In this document: piece after piece, positions 34,394 through 42,922 of the stretch
Position numbering within the stretch: position 1 is the first letter of the stretch
Layout of the letters: each line of letters begins with the position of its first letter
From: Streptomyces sp. HB132
GTDB lineage: Bacteria; Actinomycetota; Actinomycetes; Streptomycetales; Streptomycetaceae
NCBI RefSeq assembly: GCF_016909575.1
Contig: NZ_JAFBGA010000004.1
Coordinates: 434,001 to 498,000, forward strand
Length of the DNA stretch: 64,000 nucleotides
Direction: 5' to 3'
Made by a program: the position numbers and the translations under genes
The notes under the pieces: generated by a model
What the model saw: only the letters and a program-made list of their open reading frames with translations
The model's database searches: none
Told to the model about the DNA's origin: nothing

Positions 34394-35710
34394 ATGACCT
34401 TCCGATCACCTCCCACCTCCATCGGTGCCACTGACGCGCTGAGCGCGACCGGCGGCGCGGCGAACCCGGCCGTGCATCAGTTCGCGGATCTCCCCGCGCC
34501 TGCGGCGATGGATCCGCCGACCCGCCCGCCGACGCGGCGGGCCACGCACCGCGCCGCACACCAGGTGTCCCGTGGGGCCGGTACGGCCGGGCGTGCCCGT
34601 CACAGGTCCGGTGTCCGTCCCGGCGGAGCCGCCGGCACCTCGCCGGGCACCACGTCCGGCGCCGCCCGGCCCGGCCGTCGACGGCGCACTGTGCGCGGGG
34701 CGGACGCGGCGATCAGCGCAGCTTCGCGGCTCCGCGCGGACGCACTCATGACCGTCGACCGGCCGGCGGCTGCCGCGTCGACGACGGCGTCCACGCCTGC
34801 TGGGGCGGCTCGGGCGTGCACGTCTGCGGCTACGACCGGCGAGCCGGGCCGTGCCCGTGCGGCACCCTCCTGGGCGGCGGATCCGCTGCCGTCCCCGACT
34901 CCCGATGCCGGCGCCACGGCAGCCCCTGCGGCCTGGGCGGCACTCCCGCCGCGCCACGGGGACCCCGACGGCTCCGTCGTGCGTCCCAGAGGGTGGCGGG
35001 AGTTCGGGCCCGCACTGCGGGACCGGTTGCCCCTGTGGGTGCGGTCGCGATGCGGCCTCGAGCCACGGGCGCTCGCCGCGCTCGCCGTCGTCCTGGTCGG
35101 GGCAGCGGTGCTCGCGTGCACCCACTTCTGGTCGGCCCGCCCTGAGCCCGTACGAGCTCCCGACCGGGTCACGGAGGCGGCCGCCGCTGTACAGGCGGGC
35201 GAGCCGGAGCCCTCGAACGCCCCGCCGCACGGCCCGTCCACCGGCTCGAAGGCCGGTGCCGCACCCGGCGGACAGATCGTCGTCGACGTGAGCGGGAAGG
35301 TGCGCCGGCCGGGGATCCAGTACCTGCCTTCCGGCTCCCGCGTCGCGGACGCCCTACGAGCCGCGGGAGGCGTCCGGGAGGGCACCGATGTCACCGTGCT
35401 CAACCGCGCACGCGTTCTGACGGATGGCGAGCAGGTAGCGGTGGGCATGCCGCCCGCGCCGCCGCCCGTGGGCGGCGCCGGGGCGGGCGGAAGCGCGGGG
35501 GGACAGGCCGGTCCGGCCGCGCCGCTGAGCCTCGGCACGGCCACCGTCGAGCAACTGGACACGCTGCCGGGCGTCGGACCGGTGCTCGCCCAGCACATCA
35601 TCGACTACCGGACGGAGCACGGGGGTTACCGCTCGGTCGACGAACTCCGCGAGGTCAACGGCATCGGGGACCGGCGGTTCGCGGACCTCCGGCCGCTGGT
35701 CAGGCCATGA
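34394..35710 (+). CDS. comEA: ComEA-like DNA-binding protein with a long disordered N-terminus
   Basis: A 438 aa protein. The first 220 residues are Ala/Pro/Arg/Thr-rich and probably disordered. One membrane helix (about residues 235-253, ALAALAVVLVGAAVLACTHF) anchors an outer part with an SLBB domain (IVVDVSGKVRRPGIQYLPSG) and a C-terminal helix-hairpin-helix pair (LDTLPGVGPVLAQHIIDY; LREVNGIGDRRFADLR). In competent bacteria ComEA binds incoming DNA. Streptomyces is not known to be naturally competent, so the role is open. The start at ATG 34394 is uncertain. Its stop overlaps the comEC start (ATGA). An AT-rich segment at 34315-34345 before it may contain the promoter. Confidence 0.88.
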   Translation: MTFRSPPTSIGATDALSATGGAANPAVHQFADLPAPAAMDPPTRPPTRRATHRAAHQVSRGAGTAGRARHRSGVRPGGAAGTSPGTTSGAARPGRRRRTVRGADAAISAASRLRADALMTVDRPAAAASTTASTPAGAARACTSAATTGEPGRARAAPSWAADPLPSPTPDAGATAAPAAWAALPPRHGDPDGSVVRPRGWREFGPALRDRLPLWVRSRCGLEPRALAALAVVLVGAAVLACTHFWSARPEPVRAPDRVTEAAAAVQAGEPEPSNAPPHGPSTGSKAGAAPGGQIVVDVSGKVRRPGIQYLPSGSRVADALRAAGGVREGTDVTVLNRARVLTDGEQVAVGMPPAPPPVGGAGAGGSAGGQAGPAAPLSLGTATVEQLDTLPGVGPVLAQHIIDYRTEHGGYRSVDELREVNGIGDRRFADLRPLVRP

Positions 35711-38334
35711 GCGTCCCTGAGGTCCACACGGACTCGGGGCGGCGGCTCGGCGACGCCGACCCGAGTCAGGAGGCTCCAGCCGATCTACGGCTGGTCCCTC
35801 CCGCTCTGGCGACCTGGGCAGCAGCCGCCCTGGCCCTGGGGGCGCAGGGCCGGTGGGTGGCGATCGGGGTGGTTCTCTGCGCATGCGCCGGTCTGGGCGT
35901 CCTCGCCCTACCGCGCGTGGCGGCGCGAGCACACCACAGGGAGGACACGGCCGATCCGGTTGACGGGGCCGCCCCGGAGCATCGGAGCCATCCGGGCGGA
36001 CGTACGGGGCCGGGGGCCGACCCGGGCGGACGTACGGGGCCGGTGGTCCGCCCGGAGCCGGCGAGGCGCTCCCGGCGCGCGGGGACACGTGCCACTGCCG
36101 TGGCCGGGGTGCTGCTCTGCGCAGCGGCCGGGGCGGCGGCGGCCGGGCTGCACGGCGCGGATGTGCGCAGCGGTCCCGTCCCCGGACTGGCCGAGTCATA
36201 CGCTCGCGTCGAAGCGGAGGTGACCGTCACCTCCGACCCCCGGCGGACCCGGCCCCGGGTACGCGGCGACCACAGCACTCCGGTGTCCCTGCTCCTCGAC
36301 GCCGAGGTGGACCGGCTGACCGCTCCCGACGGGACGGTCACCAAGCTCCGTACGCCGATCCTCGTCATGGTCGCACCGGGTGACGCGACGGAGCGGTGGC
36401 AGAGGCTGCTCCCCTCGACGGGCCTCCGGATCAGCGGGCGGCTCGTGCCACCCAGGCATGAGGGGGAGCGCTCAGCGGCCGTACTCGGCACAGACGCGGA
36501 TGATCCACCGCGGGTCAGCAGGCAGCCCAGCCTCCTCCAACGGGCAGCGGGACAGCTGAGGGCGGGCCTGCGGGAGGCCACCGAGGGACTCGACGCCGAT
36601 GCGCGGGCACTCCTGCCGGGGCTGGTCGTCGGAGACACCTCACGGGTTCCGCCCGATCTGCACGATGCATTCAAGGCCACCGACCTCACCCACCTGCTCG
36701 CCGTGTCGGGGGCCAACCTGTCGATTCTGCTCTTCCTCCTCATCGGACCGCCGGGGACGGCCTCGCGCAGCGAACGTCGCGGTCTGGCGCCCCGGCTGGG
36801 CATGTCCCTGCGCATGACAGCCCTGACCGGTGGCGGGGTCGCGCTCGCCTTCGTGATCGTCTGCCGCCCGGAGCCGAGTGTTCTGCGAGCGGCGGCCTGC
36901 GGTCTCATCACACTGCTCGCCATCGGGACGGGCAGGCGCAGATCGCTGATTCCCGCGCTGGCCGCGGCCGTTCTGCTGCTCGTGCTGTACGACCCTTGGC
37001 TGGCCCGAAGTTATGGCTTCCTGCTCTCCGTGCTCGCCACCGGGGCGCTCCTCACCCTCGCCCCGAGATGGAGCGGTGCTCTTCAGCAGTACGGGGTACC
37101 GGCGCGGCTCGCCGAGGTGGTGGCCGCGGCGGGAGCCGCCCAGGCGGTCTGCGCACCCGTCGTCGTGGTCCTCGCGTCGCGGGTCAGCCTGGTGGCGATT
37201 CCCTGCAATCTGCTGGCCGAGTTCGCGGTGGCGCCCGCGACGGTCCTGGGTTTCGCCGCGCTCGCCGCTGCCCCCGTGTCCATACCGGTCGCGGAGACGC
37301 TTGCCGAGGTCGCCGGCTGGCCGGTCGGATGGATCGCGTCCGTGGCCCGCACCGGTGCCGCACTCCCCGGGGCGGAGGTCGACTGGCCCGGCGGCTGGCG
37401 CGGTGCTGCTCTCCTCGCCGTCCTCACAGCCCTGCTGGTGCTCTCGGCCCGGCGCCTGGCCCGCCACCCCTGGGTCTGTTCCGCCGCCGCGCTGCTGCTG
37501 GTGCTCGCGGTGCTGAGGCCGGTGCCGATCACCCGCCTCATCTCGGGATGGCCGCCGCCGGGCTGGACCTTCGCGCTCTGTGACGTGGGGCAGGGGGACG
37601 CCATGGTCCTCGCCGCCGGGGACGGCACGGGAGTGGTCGTCGACACCGGTCCCGAACCCCGTCTCGTGGACCGGTGCCTGCGGGATCTCGGCATCACCCG
37701 GGTGCCTCTGCTTCTGCTCACCCACTTCCACGCCGACCATGTGCGCGGCCTGCCCGGGGTGCTGGAGGGCCGCGAGGTCGGCACGATCCAGACGACGACT
37801 CTCGACGAACCGCCGGAGCAGGCCGCATTCGTGAAGAGAACGGCCGCGGCGGCGCACGTCCCGATGGCCCGGGCCGTTCCGGGGGAGCGCCGCAGGACGG
37901 GACCGCTCGACTGGCAGGTGCTCTGGCCCGCGGCCGGCGTGCCGGGGGCGGCACCGGCCCCCGTGACCGAGGAACCCAACGATTCCAGCGTCACACTCCT
38001 CGTCAGGTCCGGCGGACTGACTCTGCTGCTCCTCGGCGATCTCGAGCCTCCGGCTCAGCAAGGGGTGCTGCGGAGCCATCCGGCGCTGCCCCGCGTGGAC
38101 GTGCTCAAGGTCGCGCACCACGGCTCCGCCCACCAGAACACCGCGCTTCTGAGCAGTGCACGCCCGAGACTCGCGCTCATCAGCTGCGGCAGGGACAACC
38201 CGTACGGCCATCCGGCGGCCCGTACGGTCGAAGCACTCCGATCGGTGGGAGCGAAGGTCCTGCGCACCGACACGCACGGCGCGATCGCGGTGACGGGTGC
38301 CGGTGCCGGGCTGCGGGCGGCAGGCCGGTCATGA
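35707..38334 (+). CDS. comEC: ComEC/Rec2-type DNA-uptake channel protein
   Basis: An 875 aa polytopic membrane protein. A variable N-terminus is followed by an outer OB-like domain, the Competence domain (LLPGLVVGDTSRVPPDLHDA, THLLAVSGANLSILLFLL) with many hydrophobic segments (about residues 330-620), and a C-terminal metallo-beta-lactamase domain (CDVGQGDAMVLAAGDGTGVV, LLTHFHADHVRGLPGV, KVAHHGSAHQN). All the zinc-binding elements are present. It is expected to carry single-stranded DNA across the membrane, with the lactamase domain as the nuclease. Start and comEA stop overlap by four bases. A short internal duplication (PGGRTGPGADPGGRTGP) lies near residue 100. Confidence 0.92.
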   Translation: MSVPEVHTDSGRRLGDADPSQEAPADLRLVPPALATWAAAALALGAQGRWVAIGVVLCACAGLGVLALPRVAARAHHREDTADPVDGAAPEHRSHPGGRTGPGADPGGRTGPVVRPEPARRSRRAGTRATAVAGVLLCAAAGAAAAGLHGADVRSGPVPGLAESYARVEAEVTVTSDPRRTRPRVRGDHSTPVSLLLDAEVDRLTAPDGTVTKLRTPILVMVAPGDATERWQRLLPSTGLRISGRLVPPRHEGERSAAVLGTDADDPPRVSRQPSLLQRAAGQLRAGLREATEGLDADARALLPGLVVGDTSRVPPDLHDAFKATDLTHLLAVSGANLSILLFLLIGPPGTASRSERRGLAPRLGMSLRMTALTGGGVALAFVIVCRPEPSVLRAAACGLITLLAIGTGRRRSLIPALAAAVLLLVLYDPWLARSYGFLLSVLATGALLTLAPRWSGALQQYGVPARLAEVVAAAGAAQAVCAPVVVVLASRVSLVAIPCNLLAEFAVAPATVLGFAALAAAPVSIPVAETLAEVAGWPVGWIASVARTGAALPGAEVDWPGGWRGAALLAVLTALLVLSARRLARHPWVCSAAALLLVLAVLRPVPITRLISGWPPPGWTFALCDVGQGDAMVLAAGDGTGVVVDTGPEPRLVDRCLRDLGITRVPLLLLTHFHADHVRGLPGVLEGREVGTIQTTTLDEPPEQAAFVKRTAAAAHVPMARAVPGERRRTGPLDWQVLWPAAGVPGAAPAPVTEEPNDSSVTLLVRSGGLTLLLLGDLEPPAQQGVLRSHPALPRVDVLKVAHHGSAHQNTALLSSARPRLALISCGRDNPYGHPAARTVEALRSVGAKVLRTDTHGAIAVTGAGAGLRAAGRS
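35992..36043 (+). repeat. 22 bp direct repeat within comEC
   Basis: Two copies of CCGGGCGGACGTACGGGGCC plus GG, starting at 35992 and 36022 (30 bp period). They encode the duplicated PGGRTGP unit in the variable region of the protein. Confidence 0.85.
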
Positions 38335-38604
38335 AGGCGGGATACGCCCGGTGCGGTGTTCCGCCGCCGCGCCGGCTCCCGCTGTCCTCGCGGCCCTGCC
38401 GCGGACCGGAGCCCCGCAGGACGTTCCGACCGCGCCTCCGGGGCGGGCGCCTTCTGCGCGCGCTGTTCCTGGCCGCGCGCCCGCTCTCACCCTCGCTCCG
38501 TCAGGGCGGACACACCAGCCATCGGCAGCCACCGGCTAATCCGTCGGCGGTCCTAGGTCCAGGACCTCATGGCGTCGGCCGACACACCGCGACAGACTTC
38601 CGGC

Positions 38605-39423
38605 ATGAGCGAGGAAGCGAAGCAGCAGGCCCGAGAGCCCGCCTGGGTGGACGCCTACCTGGAACGCATCGGTGCGTCCCGGCCCGCCCGCCCCGATGTC
38701 GCTGCACTGCGCGAGCTGCAGCTCCGGCACCTGGTGACCGTTCCCTTCGAGAACCTGTCGATCCATCTGGCCCAGGACATCGTCCTGGAGGAGGACAGGC
38801 TCGTCGAAAAGATCGTGACGGACCGCCGGGGTGGCTTCTGTTACGAGCTGAACGGTGCCTTCGCCGCGCTGCTGGGCGGACTCGGCTTCCGCGTAACCCT
38901 CCTCCAGGCGCGGGTGTTCGGCGACGACGGACGCCTCGGTATCCCGTACGACCACGTCGCACTGCGAGTGGAGACCGACGACGGGACGGGGCCGTGGCTC
39001 GCCGACGTCGGGTTCGGCGACCACGCTTTGCGCCCGCTCGAGCTGGAGGCCCGTGCCGAACAGGACGATCCCTGCGGCAGTTTCCGCTTCAAGGAGGCGC
39101 CGCAGGGAGACCTCGACCTGCTCCGCGACGGTTCGCAGCAGTTCCGCCTCGATCCTCGGCCGCGCGAGCTGGCGGACTTCCGGGCCGGGTCCTGGTACCA
39201 CCGGACCTCGCCGGATTCCCACTTCACCCGGTCACTCGTCTGCTCCCGGCGTACCGGGGAGGGCCGGGTGACGCTCCGCGGCCGCACCCTGATCACGACC
39301 GTGCGGGGCGAGCGGCACGAGACGGAGTTGCGCGACGACATCGAGGTGCTCGCCGCCTACCGCGACCACTTCGGCCTGGTCCTCACCGCCCCGCCCGAGG
39401 TACGCCCGCCCCGGACCGTGTGA
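38605..39423 (+). CDS. Arylamine N-acetyltransferase
   Basis: A 272 aa NAT family enzyme that acetylates arylamines or arylhydrazines from acyl-CoA. The catalytic triad is visible: Cys79 in RRGGFCYELNGAF, His in YDHVALRVE and Asp in WLADVGFGDH. The N-terminal helical bundle (WVDAYLERIGASRPARPDVA) and FENLSIHL are typical. The ATG at 38605 is chosen; ATG 38569 would add 12 residues, and neither has a strong ribosome binding site. The 270 bp before it (38335-38604) show no gene or clear promoter. It stands alone, so the substrate is not indicated by context. Confidence 0.93.
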   Translation: MSEEAKQQAREPAWVDAYLERIGASRPARPDVAALRELQLRHLVTVPFENLSIHLAQDIVLEEDRLVEKIVTDRRGGFCYELNGAFAALLGGLGFRVTLLQARVFGDDGRLGIPYDHVALRVETDDGTGPWLADVGFGDHALRPLELEARAEQDDPCGSFRFKEAPQGDLDLLRDGSQQFRLDPRPRELADFRAGSWYHRTSPDSHFTRSLVCSRRTGEGRVTLRGRTLITTVRGERHETELRDDIEVLAAYRDHFGLVLTAPPEVRPPRTV

Positions 39424-39652
39424 CACGTACGGCGCGGGCGCCGACGCCCTGCCCAATTCGGACCTTCGGTAGTACCTGCGTACAGGGGAGCACAGCTGGG
39501 TACAGCTCGGGGCAACCCCCTCTGAGCTGCTGCGTTTGCCCCGAACATCGCAACGGTGATCGAATGCGTATTCGTCGGCGGGCCGCTGATCCGACAACGA
39601 CGTCAGGCTGTCAGGGTCCGAGGTGAGAACCGCCCCTGGGGAGTACGTGCAC

Positions 39653-40537
39653 ATGTTCGGCCGTTGGCTAGGCAGCAGAGCGAAGTCCGGCAACGCACCG
39701 AGCAATGTCCTCCCAGGATTCCCGATGCCGCACAACGCGGGGATGCTGAGCTGCCGAGTGCTGGACCCCGTGTCCGAGCCCGTGCGGCAGGCCGATTTCG
39801 TCGTCACCGACAGTGCGGGCCGCAAGGTCGTCGGCGGAGAGACAGACCCGTTCGGAAACGTCGTCGCCACCGTGCCGGCGGGCGAGTACCGGCTGGGAGT
39901 CACGGCCGAGGGCTTCACCCCCTTCCACGGTCCGGTCACCGTGGACCAGGGGGCTCATGCCGGCCTCGGCGACGTCTCGCTCCAGGTGGCCCAGCCCCCG
40001 CAGCTCCCCGACCCGGGTGAGTGGGAGATCGAGCCGTCGCACACCCAGATCGGGTTCACGGCGCGGCATATCGGTATGGCCCGCATCCACGGCAGGTTCA
40101 ACACCTTCGCCGGTGCCGTGCGGATCGCCGACCGCATGGAGGACTCCGCCATGCACGTCGTCATCGACGCCTCGTCGATCGACACGAACGTCAAGATGCG
40201 CGACGACCACCTGCGGTCCGGCGACTTCCTCGACGTCGAGCGCTACCCGACCCTCGAGTTCTACAGCGAGCGCTTCGTGCACCGCGGCGGCACCCGCTGG
40301 GGGGTCACGGGCGCGCTCACCCTGCACGGGGTCAGCCGTACCGTCACCCTGGACACCCAGTACCTCGGCCTGGGCAGCGGTCTGGAGGGCGAGACCCGGG
40401 CCGCCTGCCGGGCGACCACCGAGCTGCACCGTGAGGACTTCACGCTCACCTGGCAGACGATGCTGGCGCGCGGCATCGCCGTGGTCGGCCCGAGTATCAA
40501 GATCGAGATGGACATCCAGATCATCCCCAAGGGCTGA
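39653..40537 (+). CDS. YceI family protein with an N-terminal carboxypeptidase-regulatory-like domain
   Basis: A 294 aa protein. Residues about 30-110 form a beta-sandwich of the carboxypeptidase-regulatory type (GMLSCRVLDPVSEPVRQADF to VPAGEYRLGVTAEGFTPF). Residues about 118-294 are a YceI lipocalin-like barrel (WEIEPSHTQIGFTARHIGMA, DFLDVERYPTLEFYSERF). YceI barrels bind isoprenoid or other amphiphilic chains. No signal peptide is seen, so it may be cytoplasmic or use another route. The ATG at 39653 follows GGGGAG with a nine-base spacer; GTG 39647 and 39623 are alternatives. The 229 bp upstream contain no clear promoter. Confidence 0.9.
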   Translation: MFGRWLGSRAKSGNAPSNVLPGFPMPHNAGMLSCRVLDPVSEPVRQADFVVTDSAGRKVVGGETDPFGNVVATVPAGEYRLGVTAEGFTPFHGPVTVDQGAHAGLGDVSLQVAQPPQLPDPGEWEIEPSHTQIGFTARHIGMARIHGRFNTFAGAVRIADRMEDSAMHVVIDASSIDTNVKMRDDHLRSGDFLDVERYPTLEFYSERFVHRGGTRWGVTGALTLHGVSRTVTLDTQYLGLGSGLEGETRAACRATTELHREDFTLTWQTMLARGIAVVGPSIKIEMDIQIIPKG

Positions 40538-40720
40538 CACCACTCGGACTGCCGACCACCGCGCGGCTGTGGCGCACCCTGCCGGCTGCGGCACCCCCTG
40601 CCGACGGTGTGCGGCTGCGGCACGCACCCCTGCCGGCACCGTGTACCGGCCGTGCGGCTGAGGCGCCTGGTAGCGGCCGTCGGGCCGTGCACCGCGTACA
40701 GGATCTGCGGTCGCGCGACC

Positions 40721-40819
40721 GTGTACCACCGGCGGTCGCGGGTGCCGCACCCCGTGTACCACCGGCGGTCGCGGGTGCCGCACCCCGTGTACCACCGGCG
40801 GTCGCGGGTGCCGCACCCT
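40721..40819 (+). repeat. 33 bp tandem repeat next to a convergent gene end
   Basis: Three near-perfect copies begin at 40721, 40754 and 40787, each starting GTGTACCACCGGCGGTCGCG. Degenerate copies with the same GTGTACC/TGCCG words extend back to about 40560. The last copy touches the stop codon of the 40820 minus-strand gene. Confidence 0.9.
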
Positions 40820-41065
40820 TCACGGGGCCTCCAGCCAGCCCTCGTACTCCCCGGCGAACGCGTCGAGCGCCGCCGAGTCCAGCCGTGAGGCCGGGTCCTC
40901 CACCACCACCAGCCACTGGGCGTCCTCGGCGTCGTCCTCGCCGGCCAGGGCATCTCGGACGATCTGCGGTTCCTCGGTGACCCCGAACCGGTCGGGCAGC
41001 TCACCGGCGACCTCCTCGGCCGCCTCCCGGTCGGGCAGCACCAGCACATGTCTCACATCGCTCAC
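40820..41065 (-). CDS. Small conserved hypothetical protein (81 aa)
   Basis: An 81 aa acidic protein starting VSDVRHVLVLPDREAAEEVA. The GTG at 41065 has GGAG upstream. A longer reading from 41119 adds 18 residues that fall in the promoter region of holA. The sequence looks like a small alpha/beta domain (WLVVVEDPASRLDSAALDAF) without catalytic residues. It is divergent from holA, and its stop codon touches the 33 bp tandem repeat. Function not assigned. Confidence 0.75.
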   Translation of the reverse strand: MSDVRHVLVLPDREAAEEVAGELPDRFGVTEEPQIVRDALAGEDDAEDAQWLVVVEDPASRLDSAALDAFAGEYEGWLEAP

Positions 41066-41154
41066 CCGGTCATTCTCCGGTACGCCCAGGCACGGTACGG
41101 CCGGGGTCGGCGCCCCCACGGCGTTGTCACAGAGGCGTGGGATGCTGGACCGCG

Positions 41155-42144
41155 ATGGCCACCAGACGCAGTTCCACCGACGACCCGCTCGCCCCCGTCA
41201 CGCTTGCCGTGGGCCAGGAGGACCTGCTCCTGGACCGTGCCGTGCAGCACGTGGTGGCTGCGGCCCGCGCCTCCGACGCCGACACGGACGTCCGCGACCT
41301 CACCCCGGACCAGTTGCAGCCCGGCACGCTCGCCGAGCTCACCAGCCCCTCGCTCTTCGCCGAGCGCAAGGTGGTGATCGTCCGCAACGCGCAGGACCTG
41401 TCCGCCGACACCGTCAAGGACGTCAAGGCCTATCTGGGTGCCCCGGCCGAGGAGATCACCCTGGTGCTCCTGCACGCGGGCGGGGCCAAGGGCAAGGGGC
41501 TGCTGGACGCGGTGCGGAAGTCGGGCGCGCGTGAGGTGGCGTGTCCCAAGACCACCAAACCGGCCGAGCGGCTGTCGTTCGTGCGGGCCGAGTTCCGGGC
41601 CCTCGGGCGCTCGGCGACCCCGGAGGCCTGCCAGGCGCTGGTGGACTCCATCGGCAGTGACCTGCGGGAGCTGGCGAGCGCGGTCTCGCAGCTCGCCGCG
41701 GATGTCGAAGGCACCATCGACGAAGCGGTCGTCGGCCGCTACTACACGGGCCGGGCGGAGGCCTCCTCCTTCACCGTCGCCGACCGCGCGGTCGAGGGCC
41801 GGGCGGCGGAAGCGCTGGAGGCCCTCCGGTGGTCGTTGTCCACCGGTGTCGCCCCCGTCCTGATCACCAGCGCCCTTGCCCAGGGTGTCCGGGCGATCGG
41901 CAAGCTGTCCTCGGCCCGGGGCGGCCGGCCGGCCGACCTGGCGCGGGAGCTGGGCATGCCGCCCTGGAAGATCGACCGGGTCCGTCAGCAGATGCGCGGA
42001 TGGACACCGGACGGAGTGGCGGCCGCGCTGATCGCGGTCGCGGCGGCGGACGCAGGCGTCAAGGGCGGCGGGGACGACCCCGAGTACGCCCTGGAGAAGG
42101 CAGTGGTCGCCGTGGCCCGGGCCGCACGCTCCGGCGGCCGCTGA
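41155..42144 (+). CDS. holA: DNA polymerase III subunit delta
   Basis: Clamp-loader delta subunit of 329 aa that opens the sliding clamp. Features are LAVGQEDLLLDRAVQHVVAA at the N-terminal AAA+-like domain, LFAERKVVIVRNAQDL and KTTKPAERLSFVRAEFRALG. The C-terminal collar includes LITSALAQGVRAIGKL and LGMPPWKIDRVRQQMRGW. As in other delta subunits the Walker motif is degenerate. The ATG at 41155 gives MATRRSSTDDPLAPVTLAVG. It is convergent with rpsT across a strong terminator, the usual holA-rpsT-lepA arrangement of actinobacteria. Confidence 0.95.
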   Translation: MATRRSSTDDPLAPVTLAVGQEDLLLDRAVQHVVAAARASDADTDVRDLTPDQLQPGTLAELTSPSLFAERKVVIVRNAQDLSADTVKDVKAYLGAPAEEITLVLLHAGGAKGKGLLDAVRKSGAREVACPKTTKPAERLSFVRAEFRALGRSATPEACQALVDSIGSDLRELASAVSQLAADVEGTIDEAVVGRYYTGRAEASSFTVADRAVEGRAAEALEALRWSLSTGVAPVLITSALAQGVRAIGKLSSARGGRPADLARELGMPPWKIDRVRQQMRGWTPDGVAAALIAVAAADAGVKGGGDDPEYALEKAVVAVARAARSGGR

Positions 42145-42274
42145 GCCCGAGAGTTCCCGGCGCCCCGTACCGACCACCGCACAGGGCCCTGCACCAGGTC
42201 ACCCTGCCGGCCCCGTCACAGGGCCCCACCGGCCGATGTGCCGGCCCCCGCCCTCGCCGGGAAAACACCAAGCA

Positions 42275-42321
42275 CGAAGGCCCCGGCCGTCGTCCTGGGG
42301 AGGACGCGGCCGGGGCCTTCG
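42275..42321. terminator. Bidirectional terminator between holA and rpsT
   Basis: CGAAGGCCCCGGCCG (42275-42289) pairs with CGGCCGGGGCCTTCG, with an inner CGTCCT/AGGACG stem over GGGG. It is nearly perfect over about 20 bp and serves both convergent genes. Confidence 0.85.
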
Positions 42322-42440
42322 GATCAGGCTGTGTGCGCCGCACCCGCGTGGCGAACGCAGGTTCGGTGTGCGGCGCGGAGTGCCGGTCAGGAGCGGGAGA
42401 GAGGGCCCGCTGAATCCGTTCCGGCGATCACATCAGTAGC

Positions 42441-42707
42441 TCAGCCCTGGAGGGCGGCAACCTTGAGAGCCAGCGCCGACTTCTTGTTGGCGGCGGCGTT
42501 CTTGTGGATGACACCCTTCGAGACAGCCTTGTCGAGCTGGCGGGAGGCGTCACGGACGGCCACAGTGGCCTTCTCGACGTCACCGGCAGCGGCAGCCTCA
42601 CGGGCCTTGCGGATCGAGGTCTTGAGCGAGGACTTGACGGCCTTGTTGCGCAGGCGCGCCTTCTCGTTCGTCTTGTTCCGCTTGATCTGGGACTTGATGT
42701 TCGCCAC
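42441..42707 (-). CDS. rpsT: 30S ribosomal protein S20
   Basis: The 88 aa product [20 protein letters not shown] is a canonical S20 that binds 16S rRNA early in 30S assembly. It is lysine/arginine-rich and all helical. The GTG start at 42707 has AAAAGG seven bases upstream. The gene is divergent from lepA and convergent with holA. A minus-strand promoter must lie in 42708-42800, but no consensus pair was found. Confidence 0.98.
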   Translation of the reverse strand: MANIKSQIKRNKTNEKARLRNKAVKSSLKTSIRKAREAAAAGDVEKATVAVRDASRQLDKAVSKGVIHKNAAANKKSALALKVAALQG

Positions 42708-42922
42708 GAAAGAGCCTTTTCAGGTTCGTTGGATCTTCTATGTGCGCCACGCGGCTTCTGAGGGCCACGAGGCACAGCTGCCCACGGTAGCAGCCACCCT
42801 CGGACCGGCCCAAACCGGTCCCGGCCCCGCAGGCGTGGGACCATGGAGGCTACGTATCGATCCGTCCGACCCGACATCGACCCGAGACACGGCGTCCGGC
42901 GTCTCAAGAATCAGGACCCTGC

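Noticed and set aside
38331-38604. ATG overlapping the comEC stop with an open frame into the NAT gene
   Set aside because: Arg/Pro-rich product, no ribosome binding site of its own, and it runs out of frame through a clear NAT gene.
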